Assembly: GCA_024138015.1 (NCBI GenBank)
Contig: JAMXBB010000003.1
Coordinates: 75,234,400-75,298,399, forward strand
DNA length: 64,000 bases
Direction of reading: 5' to 3'
Source of the DNA: Lumnitzera littorea
Lineage: Eukaryota > Streptophyta > Magnoliopsida > Myrtales > Combretaceae
Below are positions 48,171-59,619 of this stretch, in pieces. Positions within the stretch are counted from its first letter, which is position 1, and every line of letters starts with the position of its first letter. Under the pieces are notes generated by a model. It saw only the letters and a list, made by a program, of their open reading frames with translations, did not search any database and was not told the origin of the DNA. Both the position numbers and the translations under genes were made by a program.

Positions 48171-49880
48171 AGGAAAGAAATGTCTACCATTAAGCTAATG
48201 ACGTAAAATAAAAGCAATCTTATGGAGGCAGTCTAAGCTTGACTGATTTTATTTAAGTTATTTTAGTTTGTGTCATTTATTTTCCAACAAATTAGTTCAA
48301 GTATTTAATTCTAAGTTAGTTTTTAGCCTATGAGGCAATACTCATTACGAAAGTTGTCATCCAATTAGATTATTATTTGGCTAAATTTGTGTACTTCAGC
48401 TGGTACTAATTTTTAGTTTTTCCAATAATTTCAGGAACCAAGTTGAAGTAGTTGAACTAGCATGAATTTTCAATATTGAGGAAAGATCATGGCCAAAATT
48501 TATGCTCGAGGACTTGAACTGTGATCCTCTCAAAAATAAAATTCGAGAAGAATTCGAGAATTCTTAAATGAAGAGAACACAGCCAAGACTACACCTGTGG
48601 TCCTTACCCATGGACACATAGTAGTTTAAAACCCAACATGAAGGGAAGGAATATGGCTACACTCCACAAGCATAGTCCTTACTCATAATCAGCTTTAAAT
48701 TTGAATATCATAGGTATTATGAGTATTCTTCTTCCATTCTCATTTCATACTCATGCTCTCTCTCTAACACACCTATTCCTCTCTACTCTCTCTTTATGCT
48801 TGCTTTAAAAATTCATAAAACTCCTCAATGCAAGCACATGTACAACAAATCCAAGACACAGACATCAACTTGACTTCATTATTTCATTAGATTTGTTGTT
48901 AGAATCTACAAAAATCTAATTTATAATTATGTTTTCATGGAGAAAACTGTCTTGCATGTTTGAATCTTTAAGTTTCTAGGAGTGATCTAGCATTGATAAT
49001 GTGACGTGATACGTTATCTACTCATTATCTACTAAAAATTGCAAGAAAAATGCATATTTGTGAAGGATTGAATGAAAAGAAAAGTGAAGGAAAGAGTAAG
49101 AAAGTGAGAGAAAGCAGAAGAAAGAGGAAGAAACTAGGGGAAAACTATGAATTTGATGTTGCTCCTGCATTATGATGAATACAATTCATGTTTGAAATAG
49201 AAACTTGTTGCCATTGATATTTATGTGCAATTAAACAAATTCCATTCATTCTTTTATGATAATTAGAATTACCAAAATGGAATTAAGGAATGTAAATTGC
49301 ACATGAATCTTATTGTGTGAAAAAAAAAAAAAAAAACTAGTTTTAAATTGAGTATATATTGAATGCAAGTATTCATGCTAACCTAGATTATGAAGTTATA
49401 GGTTCAATTTAATATAAAAAATTTAATATCTTATCAACCTATAATGTTATTAATCAAGGATTTACGACCTTCAATTTCAATATATAAATTTTTATTAGTT
49501 CAATTGTTGAACAAAATTGTGAGGATTTGTATATTTAATGCTAATGCATATAGAGATTATTCATCAAACTAAGATTCAATTTTGAAAACAATCCCATAAA
49601 TGCACTAGCCCATGATTTTAGCAATATTAGCATTACATTACACAATTTGTTGGCTCATTCAATCATTACCGTAATTGCTTAGTATATTAAATTAGCATTG
49701 AATCAAGCATGATCTTTGAGCTCAATTCTCGAATTAATCATTATCAATGTAACATAGATCATTCCTTTTTATCAAATTTGAACTTCTCTTTTGTTTTGAT
49801 TTCAAATCATTCCAAGAGTTAAACATGCTTTACGTAAAAACTCTAGTACCATTCCCCAACCCTCTTAACTGACATTTCAA
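48171..49880 (+). other. D2 spacer replacing pol
   Basis: No coding signal. It contains several GACTACACCTGTGGTCC-type words (48575-48600), a short CTCTCTCTAA/TCTCTTTATG pyrimidine stretch (48755-48800), a purine tract (49072-49135) and an A-run of about 18 (49320-49337). The A-run could mark an old retroposed insertion end, but no flanking duplication was found. Confidence 0.6.
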
Positions 49881-49889
49881 CATTCATGA

Positions 49890-50943
49890 CAATGCAAAAG
49901 ATTTGACCACCTATTAAAGAAAGAATTTAGCGAGATCACATACTTAAACTAAGATGCATTGGCTTAGGTTGGCTATGAAGCCAAGATTAAGCAACTAATC
50001 GAGCTTGGAGGATTAGACTGGCTGTTGACCATTAATAAGCCAATATATAAAGAGTTGACCTTGGAAGTCCTTAGTATCTTTAGGTTAAGCATCGACAATC
50101 TCACTCAAGGTAGGCAAAATACCATACATTTTAGGTGTTTTAGTAGTGAGGTTACTATGCCAATTGATGTTCTTATTGTAAATATGGGTCTCTATCTTGT
50201 GAAATATGTCATGAGTTGAGAGTATATGGAGTTACCATATAAACTACCCTAAGGTGTTCCTAAGTCCTTCATGTAGAATGATTTAACTAGAAGAGAGGGA
50301 GGAACTTATGACCTAGGAAGGACAAAAGCTTCTAACTTGGTTAATCCTACTCTTAGGCTGGTGCACTATGTTTTGACTAGAGGTTTTACTAATAGAGGAA
50401 ATAGTCAAGAAGTCGTAAATGAAAGGAATATATTGTATTTGTATAGTATTGCTAACAGACAACCCTTAAATTTAAGACTTATAATGGTTTGGTTCTTGAG
50501 AAACCAAGGTAGTAAGGGGTGTTCTAAGTATATTTTTGCAAGTCCCTTCATTACTCGCTTAGTAACAAATTTTCCTAGCACAATATAGACCACATGCAAG
50601 TAATGGATCTCTCTATTCCTCTCACCCATGATGCAATCAAAGCCATACAACTCCCACCAACACCTGAAGATCTACCACCTGAGCTAGTTAGTGAGGCCAC
50701 TTCCTCATCATCAAGGCCATAAGCAAAATCTTTATCTTCCTCAATGGTTGGCATATTTAAGAAATTTATGAGGAAGCTATTTAAAAAGCAGTAAACCTAC
50801 AACATTAGGTGGATCGTGCTTTAGTGCAACTAGAGGCAATCATGACCCACTTGAAAATTCAACCACCACTGTTACCACCCATTCCTAAAACTAGAGATGA
50901 GATCAAAGAAGAGTAGGAAGAAGAAGAAGATGATGAAGAGTGA
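49890..50943 (+). pseudogene. D2 Athila-type extra ORF
   Basis: Better preserved than in D1. Order: KKEFSEITYL (49919), IKQLIELGGLDWLLTINKPI (49985-50045), YKELTLEVLSIFRLSIDN (50046-50100), a long open stretch to 50216, YMELPYKLP (50224), a GGTYDLGRTKASNLVNPTLRLVHYVL-like region (50300-50375), GFTNRGNSQEVVNERNILYLYSI (50382-50450) and FASPFITRLV (50540). The C-terminus is a helical stretch and acidic tail (EEEEDDEE, stop at 50941). This is the same layout as in D1 and resembles plant Athila ORF families. Retention of this ORF in an element without pol suggests it may be used in cis or simply was not lost. Confidence 0.65.
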
Positions 50944-51332
50944 TTTTTCTTTTCCATTTTTAAAGACTTGGTTCATTTTATTTTGTACTTTAGATGACTG
51001 TATTATTAACTAACTCTTTATTGCTTTTTGACTACTTTATATATTGATGATCTGTAAATCTGTAGGATACTAACCTTTGGATGCTTGAATTAGCAATAGT
51101 AGTTTTATTTAATCATTTTGCTTACTTTAACTCTTTCTTTTCATTTTATTTGGTTAGTTTGTTTTGATGCAAAGAAAACCATGTGCTTAATGGTTCAATG
51201 GAATTTAGATTTTGGAATTTAATTTTTCATGAGGACCAGTGCTAAAATAAGGGAAGTCCTAGTTTTTTTCCCTTTCTTGTCTTTATTGTTAATTTTGTTT
51301 TCTCCCACTAGAATCTTAATTTGCATGATCGT

Positions 51333-51373
51333 GTACATTGAGCACAATGTCCAACTTAAGTGTGGAGGGAATA
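51333..51373 (+). other. Hairpin plus internal polypurine-like copy (D2)
   Basis: ACATTG (51335-51340) and CAATGT (51345-51350) around AGCA, followed by TTAAGTGTGGAGGGAATAA (51356-51374). Same arrangement as D1 43737-43776 and about 1.05 kb before the terminal polypurine tract (1.15 kb in D1). Confidence 0.7.
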
Positions 51374-51795
51374 ATAGATTATGTATGCTAATACTTACTC
51401 ACTTAAGTTTTTAGCAATTTTTTGAAAAATCTAAGAAATTTGCAACCCCTTATATATAAGCCAACATAAATTTTTTTTTTTTTTTTTTGAATTTTCCTAC
51501 ATGGTTTTATGAATTTAGAACATTTTGCTAAATTTAAGTGATTAAATCTCTAGGATTTAGAGTTCCCTGTTACTTAAGCTTAAACTTAGAGTTAGGATTA
51601 GAATGGATATAAATGAGTTAAGAACCAATTATTTTGATTTCTAAGCTTAATTTTAGAGGATAGTTATTTATCTTTCTTTTTCAAAAATTTTTTAAATTGG
51701 ATGAACAAAGGAGATTTGTTCTTTGAAAATCATTGAAAAATCAAAGTAGTTAGAGGTTGAGGTATAACGTGAATAATTGAATCAAAATAATTGCT

Positions 51796-51945
51796 AAGGA
51801 TTGGTAAAGATCAGTCTAGGTCCCTAAAACTAGTAAGACTTTTTCCCACTTCCAATCATAGAAATAAAATTAATTAAAGTTGTTAAGGATTGGCCTTGGC
51901 CTATCAATATAGTAAGGTACTTTCCCAATGCTAATAAAGCTTCAA
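51796..51945 (+). repeat. Two-copy tandem module (D2)
   Basis: Copies start at 51796 and 51885 with AAGGATTGG. The second has AAGGTACTTTCCCAATGCTAATAA, equivalent to the D1 copy at 44375. Confidence 0.7.
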
Positions 51946-52423
51946 TAAGAAAATTGATTTGACTTAACAAGCCTCCTAATGAAAAATTGAAAGAAGTAGA
52001 GGAACAATTGAAGGATGAATTGATATAATATGCATCCAATCTAGCTTTCAACATAAAAATAACTAGGGAAGATCTCTCTCCTCTTGAATTAGAGTAAGGA
52101 AATCTCTATAACTTTTTCTTGATTAATTTATGTCTGCTTTAATCTATAGTTTAGTTTCTGTTTAAGTGTTGTGGCTAATTCTGAGTCATTCAAATTGATC
52201 GCTAAAATTTAGTAATTCTTAAATTTCTATTACCCAAGTGTTCTAAATGCATTGCAAAGATAAGGAAAAAAGGTGATTTAGAAAATTTTCTGCTAAGCTA
52301 TGCAAATTTGAGGGTGCACTTCTCTAAGATGGTTAATCATCTTATCCTTGAAATATTTTTTCTTTGATTTTCATTGTTTTGCTTCAGAACGAGGACAAGC
52401 ATAAGCTTAAGTGTAAGGGCATT

Positions 52424-53662
52424 TGATTACATGAATTTAGCATACTTTTCCTATGATTAATTCATGCTAAATTAGACATTATTCTTGTTTATTTTAAATT
52501 ATTTTAAGCTTAATTTGCTTAATCATTATTTTTAGGGACTTTAGGAACTTTTTATCAAGTTTGAAGGATTTTATGAAGTTTGAGGCATAATTAAAGCAAA
52601 AGTATGGATCAAGAAGTAGATGAATTTTGATCTAAGGAAAGAAGTCCAGAAGAAACCACGATTGTGTACTTCAAGCATGGACTTGCAATGATTTTCCAAT
52701 CTTATATTTTTATTAGATTTTCTTTATAATTCTAGGTCTATTTCTTATAAATAGATACTTAGGCCTAGGGTTATAGAGAGAGTCTCTTGAGCATAAATTG
52801 TTAGGATATAGAATTACCAAGGGAGCTTCTCTCTTCTTCTCTTTTCTTTTATTTATTATGCCTTAATTTTAATTACTTAGTAAATCATTGTTAAACACTA
52901 TGTTTTAAGGATGATTTTTATTAAATTCAATCTATGATTTTACATATTGTGATCTAATTGTGTTATTTGTATTGTTTGCTTTAATTTAATATAGTAGTGA
53001 TTAAGTTATTGCTAGAGTTTACTATACAACTCGTAACCGCATGCAATATAATAAACTAACACAATTAGGCAAAATTGGTTAGGTAAAACATTTAATAGTT
53101 GGTTTTTCTAGATTAGGGCAACCTAATAATGGAATTCAAGATTACCATGCGATCCTACAACACTCTTTTCAAAAGCAATTTGAGTAGAGAAGGTTTCAGG
53201 ATTAAGAATTAACTAGAGGCACAAGTCCAATTAGCTCAAAATGGGAATTTGCACGATTTAACATAGCAATTGAGATTGAATAAATCACTTCAGAATAGAT
53301 AGTAAACAAAAATATAGCTTTACTAAGGAAAATATTATCTCTTTATTAATTAAATTGAGTTGTGTAATTATTTTATTGTTCTTATTCTTAGTGAATTGGT
53401 TTAATTTGATTTCCTTACTTTTATCTTAAACTTCTATTTTATTGTTACAAAACTTTACTTTTGCTTTTAATTTATTCTATTAAATCTTTTATTGTTTGAA
53501 GTTATGTAAATAAATAATTTTAGGGTATTACTGCTAAAAATAATTAGATACACTCCCATGTATGGTTCCTCAGTGAATTGACACTTAGACTCAAAATCTA
53601 TTTTATTTACACTATAACTTGATTAAGTGCACTCACCTATTAGCGCAATAAATGCCCTACCA
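52424..53662 (+). repeat. 3' LTR of D2 (1,239 bp)
   Basis: TGATTACATG to CCCTACCA. The last 364 bp align with 46299-46661. Its start and end also resemble the D1 LTRs, so D1 and D2 are related subfamilies. Confidence 0.85.
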
Positions 53663-55640
53663 CCTTATGAGACTACTTTCAAACCATTGTCCGTAACCTT
53701 GTCATGACCTTCTCTTTTGTCACTTAGTTTGACTAAGGGTTGGGAAAGGAATGTTTCAACCATCCTCATCGAAGGAGTTAGTATTTGGTCTGACACTCTT
53801 AATAATTCCCCTAGTGAGTTGTTATGCATGTCTAGTTAGGTTAAGGGCCGATCTTTGGTTAATTTTAGTTAAGGGTGATCAACAAATTAACAAGATAGAG
53901 CAAAGCAAATAAATTCATTTAATATAGCACTCCAAGTCCACAAGTCAATAAATCAACCACACACAAAGCAGGCGCATATATAATTAAGTTACAATCACAA
54001 CCAAATGCACTCTCAAGCCTACAAGTACTTCGACATAGTACTCCAACATGTTGTGAAGCATGGATCCTAACTTACTCAAACTTCAATGTTTCACAACTCC
54101 TGTCCATTGCTTTGGTGACCTTCAATTATCCCTATGCATATACAATAGATTAGTTTTAAGCCATGTCCAAGCCTTAAATCAATAATAACCAATTCATTAA
54201 GTTATTTTGACATTAGTTTTATAAGTTAAAACTTCATTCAACACTCCTTAGATTCCTCGCTTCCTAAAACTCACATTTAACATATCATCACTCTTCAATT
54301 TTTCAAGTCCATTTGTTACTAAACAGCATATATAAGGGGTATATTCTTAATTTCATAACTTCTTCCCATAAAACTTAATTCAACTACTCTAGTATACTAC
54401 AAATGCACCACTAATCAATTAAGATTGGAATCCAAGTGAGTTTCTAAGGAAAAATTCACTAATTTTTTACTAAAAATACCATTTTAATCATAATTAAGGG
54501 ACTAAAAAATTCATAAAAATTTAGAAAGTATTTTTGTTGAAAAACTTTACTTAGCATTTTAAGATAAGTATTGAAAAGCTTTCAAAAAAAAATTTGGAGG
54601 TTAAAACTATGTCATTATGGTAATTCAAATGGATATTGAAATTAGCTCAATTTTGTCGATTTATTAAGGATGTATTATATATCTACTAAATTTATGCAAA
54701 ATAATTTTTTTCCTAGATTCTACAAATAAAAATACTTAAGAACAAATTTTTCTATAATTTTTTAGATAAAATTAATATTTTTAATAAATTTTTTAAAATC
54801 AACTAATTTTAAGGACTCACTAGAATCTTCAAGTCTGACCACTAGCAACTACACCACCTTTATCGGCCAAGCTAAGGGGTGGTTGCTAGTTCATGTAGTA
54901 GTAGTGGTTGGTCTCGAGCAATCACTTACACTCCCAAACTACTTATAACCTAGATTTGCACCCGATTTTTCTATATATTTCCTAATTTTCCTCTTCAGTT
55001 TTCTAAACCTAAGCTTATTTTTTCCCAAATCCCAATTTTCATGTACAATATTATGGAGAGGGCTTCCTAATTTCACAAAACTTGTAGTGCATGCAAATGA
55101 ATTTTTTCTCTCTCCTCATACCTAAATCCCTTATATACTTAATCCAATGTGTGTCACTTTACTTAATCCACATCTCAACAACTATCTGTAGCCCTTATAC
55201 GCCTAATGCAAGATTAATCCCAGCTACCATACTATTTTTAGTAAATTGTATTATTTTTATTTATTTATTTCAACTTAATTTGCACTTAATCAAGTATATT
55301 AAATAATTATGAGTACATATTTACGCATAAAAATTACACGTAGTATATATATATATATATTTTATATGTTATTTTATGCTATTTTATTATTTTATTACAC
55401 ATATGATTTATCTCTAAAAATTCACTAAGTACGAAAGCCTATTTTATGCGATTATGCTAATTATTAAATAGTATAGTAAAAAAAGTATTATTTTAGCTAT
55501 ATTTTTATTATTCTATTATTTTTGTAAGATCCGAGTCTATAGGTTCTCATTAACTAATGTCCTAAGCCCACTCATAAATTTCTAGCTTAATCGGGTTAAT
55601 CCCACCAACACCCTAAATTACTCGCCCAATATCTAATCAC
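53663..55640 (-). mobile_element. Partial LTR of the 3-kb family (C3)
   Basis: Resembles 33135-35400 of the C1 LTR in the same (minus) orientation: GACTAAGG and GTTAGTATTTGGTC (53722-53790 versus 33208-33272), a CAAGTACT-GTACTCCAA block (54025 versus 33500), then the middle ACCACCTTTATCGGCC zone. It starts abruptly at the D2 LTR end, so D2 inserted into it. The right end near 55640 is uncertain because the last 200 bp diverge from C1. The minus-strand coding-like frame in the middle of these LTRs is not a gene. Confidence 0.6.
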
Positions 55641-56463
55641 AAAAGTATAGGGCTTATATAAGGGAGCCAAGAAGAGAAGGATGTTCGAATCTAGGCTACC
55701 ATTGCTACCAATCAATCGGTATGTCCTAAAGTATCAAGGGTGAGCTAAGCTCTTGGACGATTGATTAAGAGCAAAGGATGTTATGTAAATAGAAACTTCC
55801 AGTGGGGCTTCGACCATATGAATTAATTAATACTTTCCTTATCGATCAATCAATAGAGAGATTAGGACTGTAATGACCTTATAGGGGGCCCGGTAAGATT
55901 GCTTTAAAATTTTCATAATACGTATGCACTCATGGTATGAAAATCACCTTGCAAGTTAGAGGTTGTAAAACTCTAACTAATTATTTACCATTCACATTTA
56001 ATTATATTATATATAACTAGATTGTTTAATAAATAGCAATGGATACCCTAATTAGTCCATAGTATATCAGAATTACAGAGAATCGATATCCCCCATCAAA
56101 ATAATGAAATAGAATAGACAATTCTTGAAATTTCTAGATTTACTAAAGATGTTAAACTTAATTGAGAAATTAGTTATTTCAAAGAATGTTCTAAATCAAT
56201 TATACAATCCCTCTTTGAATTCTAGCTTTTTATTATACTACTCAATGGTCACATTCCGTACTCAACTCCTATCCCCTATCCTAGCTATCGATAAACCTGT
56301 AATGGAAAAATTGTTAGGTATACAAGCTTAGTAAGATATCATTCATACTATACTAATAAGTTAGTTATTAAACAATCATAGGAATACATGAATCAAATAG
56401 TATGCCAACAAATACATATAGTGGCCTAGGAACTGCATGCAACTCAAAATTTTGCTCTCTATA
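55641..56463. other. Unassigned spacer with CGATCAATCAAT-type words
   Basis: No gene. Related words ACCAATCAATCGGTA (55708), GACGATTGATTAAG (55757) and TATCGATCAATCAATAG (55839) recur; a similar pair occurs at 63930-63965. A TGTAATGACC at 55869 resembles an LTR start, but no matching end was found. The ORF 56125-56331 has no recognisable content. Confidence 0.35.
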
Positions 56464-59400
56464 TGTAAGTCCTGCAACTAGGTATTCAGGGTTCGGTTCG
56501 TAAAATTTAGGACAATCAAGCAAATCGTCAATCGTCCGATCCAATCTAAATTTTATGACGAAGCTACAAATATTAGTAAAAGTAATTCCATAGGTTTGGA
56601 TTTAGGAAAATAAAGAATAAAATAATTAATTATTATAATATTGAATTATATGTATATTATCTATTATTTATTGGAAACGATTAAAACGAATTCTGACATT
56701 TAACGAATCGATAGATTATAGACACACTAAAAATCATAAAATAACTCAAATAATATTTAAGAATATTTATTTGTACCATATATGAATTTATATGTAGACA
56801 GAAATATGTGAAATTATTTAAAGTACGCAAAATATGTCAAAATAAGGTTAATTAATTAAAGAAAATTCATAATTAATTAAGAAAAAATCAAGAAAAATGA
56901 GGAATGATCCATATTTGAGGCATGACAGCTTGGAATTAAGTAAATAAAAGCAACCAATTAAATTAAGACAAATAAAAAGCAAATTTGGAAGAGGATAAGG
57001 ATATTTAGCAACTAGAAATTGGGAGAAAAAAAGTAAGGAACCTCTATAAATACCCAAAAAAATTTAGAAGTTCATTTGGTCTATTTAAAGAGCAAAAAAA
57101 ATAGAGAGAACCAAAAATTTTAGGATTAGGGATTAATTGCAAAAAATTACAAAAATCTATGCAATTAGAGCCTTAAAAGGGAACCACCACCTGATGGTAA
57201 TGTAGGAGTTTACGGCCACCACCACCACACGGTGGTGACAGTGCCCAAGCTGGCACATAAGGTTTGGTGGCCGATGGTGGTCGAAGCCACCAATTTTGAT
57301 GAGTTCGGTCTTCCTATCGATTTTACATATTTTGTTTAACATACTAAATATAGTTAGAAAATTATGAAATTTGATATTCTAGAATATTTTTATATGTAAT
57401 TTTAGGAAAAATATTATTTTGATAAAAATATGTCCCATGATATATGATACTTAAGAAATCATACAAAACCAAGCATGTTTCGAATTAAAAATAAATAGGC
57501 TTAGGAGTATAGTTGTAGACTCAAAATTTTTGTGTAAACTACTTCGATAATATAGAATAGTGCCACAAAGCCCTTTTTGAAAAATTAATTTTCAAAATTT
57601 TTAGATAATTTTTAAGCCTTAAAATGATGCATAAAATGGGTAATTTAGGGCTAATTAAGTAATTAAATAGTTAATTACTGATTTAGTATATAATTATATG
57701 TTTTAGGATGTTGAAATCTAATGGAGCATGCTATTTGTAGCATTTAGAGTATTATATGTAATTATTAGGGTATTATGTAGTAAATACATAATAGGTAAAA
57801 ATAGTAAATTTTAAATTAATTTTTTAGTTTAAGATAATTAGGTGTAAAATCTGATTTAGGATGAATTTAGATATTTTAAAATGTTGATTGAAGTTGAGAG
57901 ATGATATATGAAGTGATGAAGATATTATATGTGTATTATGTACATAATAGATAATAATACATAATATGTGAAAGAAGAAATATAACAAATAGAAAATATT
58001 AAAATAAAAATTGATAATATTATAATAATAAAACTATATAATAAATTTGGTAGAAAACTTAAATTGGGGTAATTATATAAAAAAATGTAAAATTTTCTCA
58101 TATTTGGAGTAAATTTAGTACGTAAATAAGTATTAGAATGTACTAAGTAGATTGGAGTACTAATCAAGGACCCAAAAGTAATACTTAGAATACTTGAGCC
58201 TAATATAATTAATTTCACATTTGTTATTTTTTAGGATTTACGTATAATACTCATAGTTAAAATCAATTTAGAACCTAAATTAGAAATCAATGCAAAAACT
58301 GAATCAAAACTTAACATAATTCAAAAATAATTGTAAAAGACTTGAAAACCTAGATAACTGGTTATATTAAACCCTAAACCAAAGATAACAATAGGCATTA
58401 TAAAATAAAACTAATCTATAGCGGCTATATGGAAAACTAAAACAATATTTGTATTATAGGGATTTATGGCAATGGTTAGTACGAGTCCACCTAAAACAAG
58501 CAAGCAAGGAGTCCAAATAAGTTAGGATTAATACATTACTATATTTCAAAGTACTAATCTATAGCACTTGGAGGCTTGAAATTGTACTAGATTATTTTTG
58601 TTAAATAGTTGGTTATGCGCACGTGCTTATTTTAAGCTACTGATATGATTACTGATTTGCTGCTTTGGCTTATTTGTGTGATTTGTTTAAAGTGATTGAA
58701 CATAATAAAATGGATTTAACTGAATATTTGACTCATAAATTTGAACCAAACCTACATAGTAACCTATTAGGGAAACATTAGGATTCTCCAACCAAATACT
58801 GACCCCTTCAAAATGAATAACACTGGATGTTATAATTGGTCTATTCTTCATCCTTAGTTGAACTAAGTGATAGGTAAGAAGGTTATAGTAAGGGTAAAGT
58901 CAATGGTTCGAACGTTGTTGTAGGAGGAGCGATATCTCTATTGCATAAGCTTGGGTTTAGTCGTAAGCTGTTGCATTAACGGAAACTCCTTAATCCAATT
59001 TAGAGTAGATGCAATTTCTCTAATCTCACAACGGGCCGGATAACGTCGTGCAATGGCATTTTCTTAAACATGCATTACACCTAATAATTTGGTTGATAAC
59101 CCTATTTATGTTTATTATATGGTTTTAAATCTCCATCCCAACTTATTGAGTTGTGATTGCTTACATCTCTATAGACATTATTGTAGGTGCTAGCTAAGTT
59201 CGGCTTATATTACCTTAAAGCTAGTAGCTGCTGGATCTTGGGGAGTGAGGAAATACATCTGTAGAATAGATATATTATTAAGGTTTTAACTTTTGTTTTA
59301 GGAATTTATATTTTCGAATAATGTACTACTTAAGAAATATAGTACGATGAAACTTTCAAACATTAATTGTAATATTTAAACTCCTATGTATATACATATT

Positions 59401-59576
59401 TTCATAATTTCTTAGGTAAATAATTTATTTAATTTATGAACTGTTTACTTTAAAACAGATTAGTCATTGATGCCTTGTGCAAATCAGGTTTAAGATGACA
59501 GTTGTATGGTCAGTTTTTATTTTAGAATGGTTTATACGGTGAGACTGTTATAACTCTACCGCTTTGAGACGTAACA
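56464..59576 (+). mobile_element. Solo LTR of the 3-kb family, plus orientation (C4)
   Basis: Start TGTAAGTCCTGC. The next block GTAAAATTTAGGACAATC (56500) matches the reverse complement of the C1 LTR right end, as does ACACTAAAAATCATAAAATAA (56720). The end TTTGAGACGTAACA at 59576 matches the outer end of the C1 5' LTR (32498). Length 3,113 bp versus 2,953 bp for C1. No primer site or gag follows, so it is a solo LTR. The middle (57180-57300) is rich in CCACCACC/GGTGGT. Flanks CTATA and ATGTA do not form a clear duplication. Confidence 0.65.
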
Positions 59577-59619
59577 ATGTAGTCAAGGATGGAGATTATT
59601 AACCAATACAAACCATCAA

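Larger units (their letters stand above)
50944..52423 (+). other. D2 3' untranslated region with polypurine tract
   Basis: Non-coding. It holds a hairpin with an internal polypurine-like copy (51333-51373), a T-run of about 19 (51470-51488), a two-copy tandem module (51796-51945) and the terminal polypurine tract AAGTGTAAGGGCATT (52409-52423) before the LTR. Confidence 0.7.
46299..53662 (+). mobile_element. Element D2: Athila-like element with gag and extra ORF but no pol
   Basis: 5' LTR (its first part missing because D1 lies in it), tRNA-Asp-type primer site, gag, about 1.7 kb without coding signal, the Athila extra ORF, polypurine tract and complete 3' LTR. From 48171 to 49880, where protease, RT, RNase H and integrase should lie (about 4 kb in D1), none of the pol motifs is visible in any frame. 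It would have needed pol supplied in trans. The 3' LTR end at 53662 abuts a C-family LTR. Confidence 0.8.

Noticed and set aside
49320..49337. A-run of about 18 as the 3' end of a SINE, LINE or processed gene copy
   Set aside because: No pol III boxes, no coding remnant upstream and no target duplication found around it.
55869..56463. TGTAATGACC as the true start of the C4 LTR
   Set aside because: Alignment to the C1 LTR start begins at about 56464 and no matching flank duplication with 59577 was seen for either start; the nearer start gives the expected length.
57925..58218. 97-codon minus-strand ORF with hydrophobic content
   Set aside because: Very AT-rich (mostly Ile, Tyr, Phe, Ser, Leu), inside the C4 LTR; no counterpart in the C1 LTR was recognised.
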